A DNA stretch of 64,000 nucleotides from Nocardioides seonyuensis (GCF_004683965.1 NZ_CP038436.1:434001-498000); one strand, 5' to 3'. Shown: positions 28,493 to 37,217, counted from the first letter of the stretch. Numbers and translations: made by a program. The notes: generated by a model from the letters alone, not told the origin.

Positions 28493-29847
28493 TGCCCGGG
28501 GCGACCGAGGGTGATCAGCTCGGGCTCCGCGGTCGTCGTACCGCAGCAGCCACCACCAGCACCCACCACCGCCAGGGCGTCGGCATCGTCGAACGCACCG
28601 GCGCCGTTGCACACCCCGGTCTCGGGGAGAACCAGCTCGACGCGTCCCGCGGCCTCGAGGTCGCCGTCCAGGGCGGCCATGACGGAGCGGACCTGCTCGT
28701 AGCCGGTCATGGCCAGGAACGACGGCGCCCGACCGTAGGACTTCATGCCGACGAGGAAGAGGTTGCCCTCCGGCTGGGTCAGCTCCTTGTAGCCGTGGGG
28801 GGCCACGTCACCACAGCTGTGGTGGTCGGGGTGGATCTGGTCGGCCAGGACGCGGGCCGCGCCGAGGGCGGGGTCGAGGTCGAGGCGCACCTCGGAGAGG
28901 AACTCGAAGTCGGGCCGGAAGCCGGTGACCACGATGACCTCGTCGACGTCGACCACCTGCCGGCCGTTGGTCGAGGTGATCATCAGGCGGCCGTCCACCT
29001 GTGCGGTGACGGACTCGGTGCGGAACTGGGTCACGTCGGTCACGAGCCCGCTCGAGGCGGCTGCCTTGGCGTCTTGGCCGAGCTTGCCGCGCTGCTCGAG
29101 CTGGTCGTTGTCACCGCCGCCGAAGGCGTCGCCGACGGACGGTCGGCGCAGCAGCCACGAGACCCGCGTGCGGGGTTCGGACCTCCCCAGCCTGGCGAGC
29201 CCGACGAGCACTCCCTGCGCGGAGGCGCCCTTGCCGGCGACGGCCACGTGCTTGCCGGCGTAGCGAGCGGCGACCGCCGGGTCGGCGAGGTCGGGGATGC
29301 CGTAGGTGATGCGCGTGGCGTTCTCCCTCTCGCCCAGGGCCGGGTAGCCGTCGGCGCCCAGCGGGTTGGGCCGGGTCCAGGTGCCGGAGGCGTCGACCAC
29401 GGCGCTGGCGAGCAGCCGCTCGGCACCGTCGGGGCCCTCGACGTGTACGGCGAACGGGTCACCCTCGCGGCCGGAGTCGACCATCAGGTCCCGGCCGGCG
29501 CGGCCCACACCGACCACGCGGCTGTGGTAGCGGACCGATCCACCCTCGACCCCGCCCAGCACGTCGGCCAGCGGCTGGAGGTAGGCCGAGCGCCACTCCC
29601 CGCCGGTGGGGTAGGCGCCGTCGTCGGGTGCGGCCCACGTGCCGGCCGCGTCCAGGAGGCGCCGGGCAGCGGGGTCGACGAGCTCGGACCACGACGAGAA
29701 CAGCCGCACGTGCGCCCACTCCCCCACGCTCGAGCCGGCACCCGCCCCGGCCTCGAGGACCACGAAGTCCATCCCGCGCTCGGCGGCGTTGGCAGCGGCG
29801 GCCAACCCGATGGGCCCGGCTCCGATGATGACCACGGGGTGCTGCAT
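28489..29847 (-). CDS. FAD/NAD(P)-binding oxidoreductase of arsenic cluster (ArsO-like candidate)
   Basis: 452 residues from the ATG at 29847, with GAGGAG upstream. The FAD motif is VVIIGAGPIGLAAAANAAER at the N-terminus and the NADPH motif VAVAGKGASAQGVLVGLARL mid-protein, as in flavin monooxygenase/thioredoxin-reductase-like enzymes. The C-terminus carries GVCNGAG (Cys413) and a Gly-rich GGGCCGTTT (Cys434-Cys435), which could bind an arsenical or act in thiol exchange. It is co-transcribed with the MFS gene. Oxidation of an arsenic compound is plausible but unproven. Confidence 0.8.
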   Translation of the reverse strand: MQHPVVIIGAGPIGLAAAANAAERGMDFVVLEAGAGAGSSVGEWAHVRLFSSWSELVDPAARRLLDAAGTWAAPDDGAYPTGGEWRSAYLQPLADVLGGVEGGSVRYHSRVVGVGRAGRDLMVDSGREGDPFAVHVEGPDGAERLLASAVVDASGTWTRPNPLGADGYPALGERENATRITYGIPDLADPAVAARYAGKHVAVAGKGASAQGVLVGLARLGRSEPRTRVSWLLRRPSVGDAFGGGDNDQLEQRGKLGQDAKAAASSGLVTDVTQFRTESVTAQVDGRLMITSTNGRQVVDVDEVIVVTGFRPDFEFLSEVRLDLDPALGAARVLADQIHPDHHSCGDVAPHGYKELTQPEGNLFLVGMKSYGRAPSFLAMTGYEQVRSVMAALDGDLEAAGRVELVLPETGVCNGAGAFDDADALAVVGAGGGCCGTTTAEPELITLGRPGQ

Positions 29848-29875
29848 GACTGTCTCCTCAGGCTTCGATCCATCT

Positions 29876-29918
29876 ATCGACGGTTGTCGATGAAGGAACT
29901 GTATCGACCGATGTCGAT
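29876..29918. promoter_or_regulatory. Tandem ArsR-type operators in the divergent promoter
   Basis: Two copies of ATCGAC-N4-GTCGAT: 29876-29891 (spacer GGTT) and 29903-29918 (spacer CGAT), 27 bp apart, each followed by GAAGG. They lie in the only A/T-richer gap between the flavoprotein and ArsR-GNAT starts, so one regulator could control both directions. Confidence 0.75.
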
Positions 29919-29940
29919 GAAGGCAAGGTATTCTTCGGCC

Positions 29941-30771
29941 ATGAGCTCGACGACCGCCCTGGACAGGACCGACGCGGAGAACTACGCCGAGTGGTTCGCG
30001 GTCCTGGCCGACCCCACTCGGGTGCGACTCCTCCACACCTTGTCGACCTCGCCGACCTCGGCCATGCGCGTCGGCGACCTGGCCGCCGCCCTGGGCATCA
30101 GTCAGTCCACCTGTTCGCACCACGTCGAGCTGCTCCGGAAGGTCGGCTTCGTCGCGGTCGACAAGATCGGGACGTCGAGCATGGTCTCGGTCAACGCGGC
30201 CTGCTGCACCGGGCTTCCCCACGCCGCCGACGTCGTCATGGGCACCTTGTCCTCCCCGCCGTGCTGCCCCGAGGACCTGCCCGCCGACGTCGCCACCCGC
30301 CCGGTCGATCCGGCAGACATGGACGCCGTGCTCGCCATCTACGCCGAAGGACTGGCCACCCGCAACGCCACGTTCGAGACCACCGTGCCCACCGCCGACG
30401 AGCTGTCGAAGCGGTGGCTTCCCGACCTGGCCTGGGTGGCCGAGCTCGACGGCGAGGTCGTCGGGTGGACTGCGGTGGTGCCCGTGTCCGCGCGCGAGTG
30501 CTACGCAGGCGTTGGCGAGACGTCGGTCTACGTCGCCGAACGGGCTCGCGGACGCGGCGTCGGCAAGGCGTTGCTGTTCACCCAGGTCACCGAGGCCGAC
30601 AAGGCGGGCATGTGGACCCTGCAGACGTCCATCTTCCCCGAGAACAGGGCGAGCCTGGCGCTGCACCACTCCGCCGGCTACCGCACCCTCGCCGTACGCA
30701 CCCGCATCGCCCAGCTCGACGGCGTCTGGCGCGACACCGTGCTGCTCGAGCGCCGCAGCGACGTCACCTAG
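29941..30771 (+). CDS. ArsR-type regulator fused to a GNAT (ArsN1-like) acetyltransferase
   Basis: 276 residues in one uninterrupted frame. Residues ~12-100 are an ArsR/SmtB winged helix (WFAVLADPTRVRLLHTL, GISQSTCSHHVELLRKVGFV) with Cys58, Cys88-Cys89 and Cys108-Cys109. Residues ~118-272 are a GNAT domain like phosphinothricin/arsinothricin acetyltransferases: ATRPVDPADMDAVLAIY, RNATFETTVPT, and the acetyl-CoA loop RGRGVGKALL. It likely senses an arsenical and acetylates an amino-acid-like toxin such as arsinothricin (inference). The ATG at 29941 lacks a close ribosome-binding site. Confidence 0.88.
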   Translation: MSSTTALDRTDAENYAEWFAVLADPTRVRLLHTLSTSPTSAMRVGDLAAALGISQSTCSHHVELLRKVGFVAVDKIGTSSMVSVNAACCTGLPHAADVVMGTLSSPPCCPEDLPADVATRPVDPADMDAVLAIYAEGLATRNATFETTVPTADELSKRWLPDLAWVAELDGEVVGWTAVVPVSARECYAGVGETSVYVAERARGRGVGKALLFTQVTEADKAGMWTLQTSIFPENRASLALHHSAGYRTLAVRTRIAQLDGVWRDTVLLERRSDVT

Positions 30772-30777
30772 AGGCGC

Positions 30778-31806
30778 TCACGTCGAGGGCAGCGCGTCCT
30801 TCACGGCGTCGACCACCTTGGCCAGGGCGGGTCGCTCGTCGCCCCCGTCCGCCCACGCCGGGTCCTGCGGCAACGGCCCCATCGGGTCGGCCTCGTGCGG
30901 GCTCGTCGTACGCGGGGCCAGGGCGCGGCGGAACGCCTCGTCGAGCCCCACCAGGCGGTGCCCGGTCGGCAACAGCGCCAGGAAGTCGTCGTCCGCTGCG
31001 ACCATGTCATGGCGCAGGCTCTCCACGAGTGCCTCGACCGTGGGGCGGGGGACGTCGGTGAGGCTCCCCACCAGGGTCCCGACGAGTGCGGTCGGCAGGA
31101 GAGGTACGTCGACCGTGGGACGCTGCAGTCCGACATGTGAGGTGTAGGCGTCGAGCAGCGCGCCGTAGCGGAGCCGGTCGGGTCCACCCACGTCGAAGTG
31201 GCGCGAAGGGCCGGAGTAGTCGAGTGCACCGACCAGGGCCTCGAGCGCGTCGACGACGGCGATCGGCTGCACCAGGGAGTCCATCCAGGTGGGGACTGTG
31301 TGCACCGGCATGCGCTCGCTCACCTGCCGGATGATCTCGAACGACGTCGAGCCGCTGCCCAGGAGGACCGCGGCACGAAGGACCACCACGGTGGCCGGTG
31401 ACTCGCTCAGGATCTGCTCGACCTCGCGCCGGGAGGTGATGTGCTCGGACAGCTGGTCGTCGCCGGCGTCGGGGACGATGCCGGACAGGTAGACGACCCG
31501 GTCGACCCCTTGGGCGCGCACCGCGTCGGCGAGGTTGTGGGCCGCCTGGCGGTCGGTCCGGGCGAAGTCGTCCCCGCCCATGCCGTGGATCAGGTAGTAC
31601 ACCGCGTCGATGCCCTCGCAGGCTTCAGCAACCTGCTCGGGGTCGAGCACGTCCATGACGAAAGTCTCGACCCGGTCGCCCCACCAGGGGGACTCACGGT
31701 CGGGGTTGCCGGTCGTCGTCGTGCGCACCGTGTGGCCGTGCTCCAGCAGTCGTGGCACGAGCCGCCCGCCGACGTATCCCGTCGCGCCGGTCACCAAGAT
31801 CTTCAA
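30778..31806 (-). CDS. NAD(P)H-binding atypical SDR / epimerase-like protein
   Basis: 342 residues from a TTG at 31806 with GGTGA/AGG upstream. The nucleotide-binding motif is VTGATGYVGGRLVPRLLEHG. It follows the atypical SDR (NmrA/DUF2867-like) pattern with YYLIHGMGG and VDRVVYLSGIVPD. The classical YxxxK is not obvious, so it may sense or bind NAD(P) and not catalyse. A hydrophilic C-terminal extension of ~60 residues follows. It ends 6 bp from the convergent ArsR-GNAT gene. Confidence 0.82.
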   Translation of the reverse strand: MKILVTGATGYVGGRLVPRLLEHGHTVRTTTTGNPDRESPWWGDRVETFVMDVLDPEQVAEACEGIDAVYYLIHGMGGDDFARTDRQAAHNLADAVRAQGVDRVVYLSGIVPDAGDDQLSEHITSRREVEQILSESPATVVVLRAAVLLGSGSTSFEIIRQVSERMPVHTVPTWMDSLVQPIAVVDALEALVGALDYSGPSRHFDVGGPDRLRYGALLDAYTSHVGLQRPTVDVPLLPTALVGTLVGSLTDVPRPTVEALVESLRHDMVAADDDFLALLPTGHRLVGLDEAFRRALAPRTTSPHEADPMGPLPQDPAWADGGDERPALAKVVDAVKDALPST

Positions 31807-32024
31807 CCTGACTCACCTCTCGAAGGGTGCACGGGGAGCAGCTCCCGCCGGAGACCTGCTGGTACCCACCAGGGCTCGGAGAAGCCGGGGTTGCAGACGG
31901 GGGCCATGGAATGGACGCGGGCGATCCGAGGAAACCCGTGTCCACCGGCGGCTCCTCGGTTAGCGTATGGGCTGGATTCTCGTGAGCTGCCCTTGCGTCG
32001 CGACAGGCGAAAGGTACGAGCGGT
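31807..32024. promoter_or_regulatory. Divergent intergenic region (218 bp)
   Basis: This gap separates the SDR-like gene and the phosphatase gene, which diverge. It must hold both promoters. I see no convincing -35/-10 pair, palindrome or small ORF; an ECF-like GGAAAC at 31930 lacks a partner at proper spacing. Confidence 0.4.
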
Positions 32025-33116
32025 GTGAAGACCAACGTAGGCACCGCCACGGCAGCTGTTGCCAGCGTGACGCTGCTGGTCCTGGTGGGTTTCGACCTCA
32101 CCACCCCCCACATCTCGTTGGTTCCCCTGTACCCGCTCTCGCCGTTGATCGCGTGCTCCGTGCTTCCACCAGCACGAACGGCCGCGTTCGCCGTCCTCGT
32201 GTTCGCGATCGCCGTTCTCGCCCACCCGTGGAACGACGAGCCGGACTTCGCCCAGCACGTGGTCAGGCTCGTCGAGGTGTTCCTGGTGAGCGGGTCCGCA
32301 GTGCTGGTGGCCGCGGTGCGCATTCACCGCGAGGACCGCATCAGAAGGCTCACCACGCTCGCGGAGGTGGCGCAGCGTGCCGTCCTGCCCGTCCTGCCCG
32401 CACACGCGCGCCGCACCGACATCGCCTACCGCTACGAGTCCGCAACCGAGGACGCGGTCATCGGCGGCGACCTCTACGACTGCTACCACTCCCGCACCCA
32501 CACCCGCTTCCTCATCGGCGACGTGCGCGGGAAGGGCCTCGCGGCCGTCGAGCAGTCCGCGCGCGTCATCCGCGCCTTCCGTCAGGCCGCCGGCATCCAC
32601 CCAGACCTCGAAGAGGTCGTGGAGGACATGAACGACTACCTCACCGGGTTCTTCGACGACGAGGAGTTCGTCACCGCGCTGCTGCTCGACACGACCGACG
32701 TCACCCGTCCCCGGCTGGTGTGCGCCGGGCATCCGTCCCCGCTGCTGGTGCGCCCGGACGGAACCTCGGAGTTCCTCCTCACCGTGCCCGACCTGCCGCT
32801 CGGTCTCGGTGACCACTACCGCAGCCATCCCTTCGAGTGGCAGCCCGGGGACCGGCTGCTGCTCTACACCGACGGATTGAGCGAAGCCCGCGACTCCCAC
32901 GGCGCCTTCCTGGACCTCCGTGAGCTCGCGCCCCTGCTGGCGCGCGGTCCGATCGAGGAGGTCCTGGACCACGCGCTCGCGGCCGTGCGCTCCCACGTCC
33001 ACCGTGGGGAGCTGAGCGACGACGCGGCTGTCATCCTGCTCGAGCACACACCCACCGGGGTGGAGTACCTCCCGGAGGTCGGCGAGCACGACTGGCGCTC
33101 CTCGCTGCCCCGCTGA
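32025..33116 (+). CDS. Membrane-anchored PP2C/SpoIIE-type serine phosphatase
   Basis: 363 residues from a GTG at 32025 with AAAGG nearby. The N-terminal ~100 residues hold three or four hydrophobic helices; residues ~120-345 are a SpoIIE/RsbU PP2C domain with GGDLYD, GDVRGKG, CAGHPSPLL and YTDGLSEAR, which carry the Mn/Mg-binding acidic residues. Such enzymes dephosphorylate anti-anti-sigma factors in partner-switching stress pathways. No anti-sigma or STAS gene is adjacent, so its partner lies elsewhere. Confidence 0.9.
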   Translation: MKTNVGTATAAVASVTLLVLVGFDLTTPHISLVPLYPLSPLIACSVLPPARTAAFAVLVFAIAVLAHPWNDEPDFAQHVVRLVEVFLVSGSAVLVAAVRIHREDRIRRLTTLAEVAQRAVLPVLPAHARRTDIAYRYESATEDAVIGGDLYDCYHSRTHTRFLIGDVRGKGLAAVEQSARVIRAFRQAAGIHPDLEEVVEDMNDYLTGFFDDEEFVTALLLDTTDVTRPRLVCAGHPSPLLVRPDGTSEFLLTVPDLPLGLGDHYRSHPFEWQPGDRLLLYTDGLSEARDSHGAFLDLRELAPLLARGPIEEVLDHALAAVRSHVHRGELSDDAAVILLEHTPTGVEYLPEVGEHDWRSSLPR

Positions 33117-33127
33117 GCGCACACGAG

Positions 33128-35215
33128 TCAGGCACGGTAGGTCGCGCCCAAACGGTCGAACAGGAAGGTGAGGTAGGCGGCGACCTCGCCGACCTGCTGG
33201 TCCAGTGACTGCCCGATGCCGTGACCTCCGTGTTCCATCCGCAGCAGGATGGGCTGGTCTGACGACGTCGCCTCCTGGAGTCGAGCAGTCATCTTCTTCG
33301 CGTCGTGGGGAGGCACGCGCGGGTCGAACTCGCCCGCGGTGAACAGCACAGCCGGGTAAGGCGTGCCGTCCTCGACGTTGTGGTAGGGCGAGTACGCGCG
33401 CAGCGCCCTGAACATCGCGGGGTCGCTCACGCTGCCGAACTCGGTCACGTTGAAGGCGCCGTTGGCACTGAGCTCGCTGCGCAGGGCGTCGAGCACCGGC
33501 ACCGCGCAGACCACTGCGGCCGCCAGGTCGGGTCGCTGGGTGAGCACCGCTCCCACCAGGAGGCCGCCGTTGGAGCCGCCCAACAGGCCCAGCCGGTCGC
33601 GGGTCGTCACCCGGGTCTCGACGAGGTGGTCGGCGCAGGCGATGAAGTCGTCGAAGCAGTTCTGCTTGGTGGCGAGCCGGCCTGCGTGGTGCCACTCCTG
33701 GCCGTACTCGCCACCGCCTCGGATGTTCGCTATCGCCAGGACACACCCCTGCTCGAGCCATGGCAGCCAGGACGGATCGAACCACGGCTTGAGCGAGATG
33801 GCGTATCCGCCGTACCCGTACAGGACCGTGGGCGCCGTGCCGTCCCGCGGTGTGCCCTTCCTCGAGAGCAGGTTGATCGGGACCCGCGTCCCGTCCCTGG
33901 ACGTGGCGAAGACCCGCTCGACCTCGATGTCGGTGAAGTGCACCGGCGTGACGGTGTCCAGAGCGGTAGGGCGCGGCTCGGGGTCGAGGTCGCCCTGCAC
34001 CCACCAGCGCCGCGGGGAGACGAACGTCTCCACCGCCCAGCCGGCCTGATCGGAGCCCAGTCCGGTCATGGACTCCACTGAGCAGGTCGGCGGCAAGTCG
34101 ACCTCGGGCAGGGCGGTGCCGTCGTGGTCGAAGCACCTGATCGCCGACGGTCCACCGACGATGTCGACCACCCACAGCCGCCCGGTGGTGGCGGCGATCT
34201 CCTCGATCGTGACCGGGCCCGTCGGTACGACGACGCGCGCATCGCCGACACCCTCGTCGTCGCCCAGGTCCATTCGCAGCACCTGTCCGTGGGGTGCGTC
34301 CTTCAGCGACAGCAGGAACAGCGACGCGCCCCCGAACACGGCGCGGATGCACCTGTCCTCGATGTCAGCCACCAGCCGCCACCGGGAGCCCTCGACCTGG
34401 CGGCGCGCGAAGAGCTGCCACTCTCCCCCGTCGCCCTTCTGGGCATGGTCCATCACCCACTGCCCGTCGGCCGAGGACGAGAGGAAGTTCTCCGTGATCC
34501 TGCTGTCCGCGAACACCCCCGAGAGGTCGCGTTCGTCGTCGCTGGGGTTGCTTCCGAGACGGTGGAACCACACGTCCTGGTCGAACCCGAGGTCCTCGTC
34601 GGGCACGGTGCCGGGCGCAGGATGCCGGGTGTACCAGAACCCCTGCGCGTCGTGCCGCCATGCGAGCGAGCCACCGGCGGTACCGCTGTTGACGTGAGGT
34701 ATCGCGGTGTCGCACAGCTGGCCGGTGGCCGAACGGTAGACGTGGAGCGTGCCGTCCTCCGTGCCGTTCGATGACAGTGACACGGCGACGTGGGCACCGT
34801 CAGGGGAGGCGACGTACCAGTCGATCGTGGTGGCGCCCGACTGGTCGAGCGCATTGGGGTCGACCACGACCCGCTCGCCGTCGAGGTCGTCGAGCGTCGC
34901 CAGCGTCACGAGCAGAGGTTGCTGGAGTGGTGGCTGGGTCTTGAGGGCGAAGTACGACGAGCCTCCACGCGTCAACCGGGCGTACGTCGTCGACTCGGCC
35001 TTCAGGACCTGCTCGACCCGGCTGCGGACGTGCTCGTGGATGGGCAGCGACTCGAGATGGGTGCGCGCGCGAGAGTCCTGCGCAGCCGTCCACTCTCGGG
35101 TGCGTTCGGAGTGCTCCTCCAGCCATCGGTAGTCCTCGGTGACGTCCTCACCGTGGTACGTCGTGGTCACAGGCTCACGCGGAGTCTCGATCGCGGGCAG
35201 AGGCTCGCGGCTCAT
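33128..35215 (-). CDS. Prolyl oligopeptidase (S9A family)
   Basis: 695 residues, the usual family length. The N-terminal beta-propeller begins after TTYHGEDVTEDYRWLEEHSE, and the C-terminal alpha/beta-hydrolase has the nucleophile GGSNGGLLVG, Asp in AGEFDPRVPP, and His in MEHGGHGIGQS. It cleaves peptides after proline in the cytoplasm; no signal peptide is present. The ATG at 35215 is used. It ends 11 bp from the convergent phosphatase. Confidence 0.93.
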   Translation of the reverse strand: MSREPLPAIETPREPVTTTYHGEDVTEDYRWLEEHSERTREWTAAQDSRARTHLESLPIHEHVRSRVEQVLKAESTTYARLTRGGSSYFALKTQPPLQQPLLVTLATLDDLDGERVVVDPNALDQSGATTIDWYVASPDGAHVAVSLSSNGTEDGTLHVYRSATGQLCDTAIPHVNSGTAGGSLAWRHDAQGFWYTRHPAPGTVPDEDLGFDQDVWFHRLGSNPSDDERDLSGVFADSRITENFLSSSADGQWVMDHAQKGDGGEWQLFARRQVEGSRWRLVADIEDRCIRAVFGGASLFLLSLKDAPHGQVLRMDLGDDEGVGDARVVVPTGPVTIEEIAATTGRLWVVDIVGGPSAIRCFDHDGTALPEVDLPPTCSVESMTGLGSDQAGWAVETFVSPRRWWVQGDLDPEPRPTALDTVTPVHFTDIEVERVFATSRDGTRVPINLLSRKGTPRDGTAPTVLYGYGGYAISLKPWFDPSWLPWLEQGCVLAIANIRGGGEYGQEWHHAGRLATKQNCFDDFIACADHLVETRVTTRDRLGLLGGSNGGLLVGAVLTQRPDLAAAVVCAVPVLDALRSELSANGAFNVTEFGSVSDPAMFRALRAYSPYHNVEDGTPYPAVLFTAGEFDPRVPPHDAKKMTARLQEATSSDQPILLRMEHGGHGIGQSLDQQVGEVAAYLTFLFDRLGATYRA

Positions 35216-35410
35216 GGTCTCGCCCTGGGGGTCGAGGGCGTGCGTCCGCCCTCACCCGCGGCGGGCCAGCACGTCCGACGTCGTCGATGCGGGGGTCCGA
35301 TCATCGCGGGGGCCTTCTCGGGTGGGGACTCCCAGACTCCTCGCGGCTGACGCGGCCGTCTTCGCCCGAGTTGGGTAATGAACCCGGAGCCCTGCGACAG
35401 TCCAAGCACG

Positions 35411-35440
35411 AGAGCCGTCCCGACTGGTCGGGACGGCTCT
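35411..35440 (-). terminator. Perfect hairpin, terminator of ssrA
   Basis: AGAGCCGTCCCGAC (35411-35424) pairs perfectly with GTCGGGACGGCTCT (35427-35440) around a 2-base centre. It lies 23 bp past the tmRNA 3' end. The remaining ~195 bp to the prolyl oligopeptidase start show nothing clear except that gene's promoter region. Confidence 0.85.
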
Positions 35441-35463
35441 GGCTCATGAGGGCTGCGCCCAAG

Positions 35464-35831
35464 TGGAGCTGCGGGGAATCGAACCCCGGTCCTCGAGCGT
35501 CGAACCAGACATTCTCCGGGTGCAGTCTGTGATGTCGCTTTTCTCGGCCCCGGCGCTCGCACAGACGCGTCGCCGACAGGCCCAGTCAGGATGAAGTCCC
35601 GCTCACCCCTCCTGACAGAAAGTGAGCAGCAAGTCCTCTAGATGAGGCCTGGGTCCGGGACGAGGACGGGTGCCCGGTCAGACCCTTCGATCACTGCTCA
35701 GGCAGCGAGAGCGAAGTCGTTGCGGTTTGAGTTGGCAACTATGGTTTTCCAGCGATCGTTTACGAGATGACGCTGGCTTCTCGACCCGCTTCTTCTGGAA
35801 CTAACGTCCCAAGTCGAAACCGATCAGCCCC
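35464..35831 (-). ncRNA. ssrA: tmRNA (SsrA)
   Basis: The minus strand begins GGGGCTGATCGGTTTCGACT, the conserved tmRNA 5' end, and finishes with a T-arm GGGGTTCGATTCCCC and acceptor CAGCTCC. The 5' GGGGCTG and 3' CAGCTCC form a 7-bp acceptor stem with one G-U pair. CCA is not encoded. The reading segment encodes the tag ANSNRNDFALAA and a TGA. It rescues stalled ribosomes and tags their products for proteolysis; its partner smpB is 3 kb away. Confidence 0.96.
35698..35736 (-). other. SsrA tag-peptide reading frame
   Basis: From the resume codon GCC (35736-35734) the frame reads ANSNRNDFALAA then TGA (35700-35698). The C-terminal ALAA is the protease-recognition end typical of bacterial tags; actinobacterial tags have a similar form. 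Confidence 0.9.
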
Positions 35832-35838
35832 TCTGAAA

Positions 35839-35868
35839 TTTTCAACACGGTGAGTCTACGTGGTCCAA
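35839..35868 (-). promoter_or_regulatory. Possible ssrA promoter
   Basis: On the minus strand TTGGAC (35868-35863) and TGAAAA (35844-35839) are separated by 18 bp, with the second 7 bp before the tmRNA 5' end. The -10 match is poor, so this is tentative. Confidence 0.4.
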
Positions 35869-35885
35869 CCGACAGCGGGCGAACG

Positions 35886-37178
35886 CTATTCCCCTGACTC
35901 TCCGTCGGCTGGCTCCGAGGGAGCGTGCACCCGCACCCGAGTGATGCGGTGGCCGTCCACCTCGGCCACCTCGAGGGTGTGGTCGCCCACGACGACCTGG
36001 TCTCCGACCTCGCCCATGCGGGCCAGGCGCTGGAGCAGGTATCCCGCGACGGTCTCGTAGGCACCGTCCTCGAGCTCCAGGCCCGTGCGCTCGCCGAACT
36101 CCTCCAGGGTGAGCCCCGCCTCGACGGTGGCCGGGTCGCCGGCCGCGGCCAGCGCCGCGTCCTGGTCGTACTCGTCCTGGATGTCCCCGACGAGCTCCTC
36201 GATGAGGTCCTCGAGCGTGACGATGCCGTCGGTGCCGCCGTACTCGTCGATGACGAGGGCCAGGTGGGCGCCGCGGTGACGCAGGGCGTTGAGCGAGCCG
36301 AGCACTCGGTTGGTGCCGGGCAGCACGACCAGGTCGCGCACGATGTCCCGGACCCTGCCCTCGTGGTCGTCGGCGTGGCCGAGGAGGTCGCGCAGGTGGA
36401 CGTAGCCCAGGATGTTGTCGAAGTCGCGACCTGTCACCGGGTAGCGCGTGAACGGAAGCGTCGTGATCGTCTCGACGGCCTGCGCCAGGGTGAGGTCGTC
36501 GTCGAGGAACGCGACGTCGGTGCGCGGGGTCATCACCTCGACGAGCAGGCGGTCGCCGGCCTCGAACACGTCGTCGACGATGGCGCGCTCCTCCATCGGG
36601 ATGTCCTCGTGGCCGGCGATCATCACGCGCAGCTCGGCCTCGTCCACGTCGTCACCCGACTCGTCGGGGTTGCCGCCGAGCAGACGGACCAGCGCGTTGG
36701 TCGAGAGCGAGAGCAGCCAGATCACCGGGGTCATGAACGTCGCGAACTTGCCCAGCGGCGGGGCGAAGAGTCGTGCCACGCCCACCGACCGCTGCAGCGC
36801 CAGCCGCTTGGGGACGAGCTCACCCAGCACCAGGGACAGGTAGGACACCACCAGCGTGGTCACGACCAGCGAGACCGTGTCGGGGCCGGGCACGCCGAGC
36901 CGCTCGAAGGTGGGCGCAAAGGACGGCGCGAGCGTGGAGGCACCGAACGCGGCGGAGAAGAACCCGGCGACCGTCACGCCGATCTGGACGGCGGAGAGGA
37001 ACCGGTTGGGGTCGCGGGCCAGGCTCGCGACGGCCGTGCCGCGCCCTCCCTCCACCGAGAGCCGCTCGACCTGGCCGGAGCGCAGCGACACCAGCGCCAT
37101 CTCGGTGGCCGCGAAGACTCCGCCCATCAGGATGAACCCGACGACGAGCAGGATGTCGACGGCAGTCCCGGAGTCCAT
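35886..37178 (-). CDS. Hemolysin-family CNNM/CBS membrane protein
   Basis: 430 residues from the ATG at 37178 (a GTG at 37187 is also in frame). The N-terminal CNNM domain has about four membrane helices (VVGFILMGGVFAATEMALVS; LVLGELVPKRLALQRSVGVA). A CBS pair follows (VMTPRTDVAFLDDDLTL; VIDEYGGTDGIVTLEDLIEE), then a CorC/HlyC domain. This family (often called TlyC/CorC-like) is linked to Mg2+/Co2+ transport; the haemolysin name is historical. It ends 54 bp from the ssrA 5' end. Confidence 0.92.
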   Translation of the reverse strand: MDSGTAVDILLVVGFILMGGVFAATEMALVSLRSGQVERLSVEGGRGTAVASLARDPNRFLSAVQIGVTVAGFFSAAFGASTLAPSFAPTFERLGVPGPDTVSLVVTTLVVSYLSLVLGELVPKRLALQRSVGVARLFAPPLGKFATFMTPVIWLLSLSTNALVRLLGGNPDESGDDVDEAELRVMIAGHEDIPMEERAIVDDVFEAGDRLLVEVMTPRTDVAFLDDDLTLAQAVETITTLPFTRYPVTGRDFDNILGYVHLRDLLGHADDHEGRVRDIVRDLVVLPGTNRVLGSLNALRHRGAHLALVIDEYGGTDGIVTLEDLIEELVGDIQDEYDQDAALAAAGDPATVEAGLTLEEFGERTGLELEDGAYETVAGYLLQRLARMGEVGDQVVVGDHTLEVAEVDGHRITRVRVHAPSEPADGESGE

Positions 37179-37217
37179 GGCCGACACGCTACAGACGGGC
37201 AGGTGGTCCGGACGCCG

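Noticed and set aside
31930..31961. ECF promoter (GGAAAC ... CGGTT) before the phosphatase gene
   Set aside because: The spacer is 21 bp, too long for an ECF promoter.
35464..35520. A tRNA gene (T-arm and acceptor seen)
   Set aside because: The T-arm belongs to the tmRNA 3' half; no anticodon arm is present and the 5' partner is 360 bp away.
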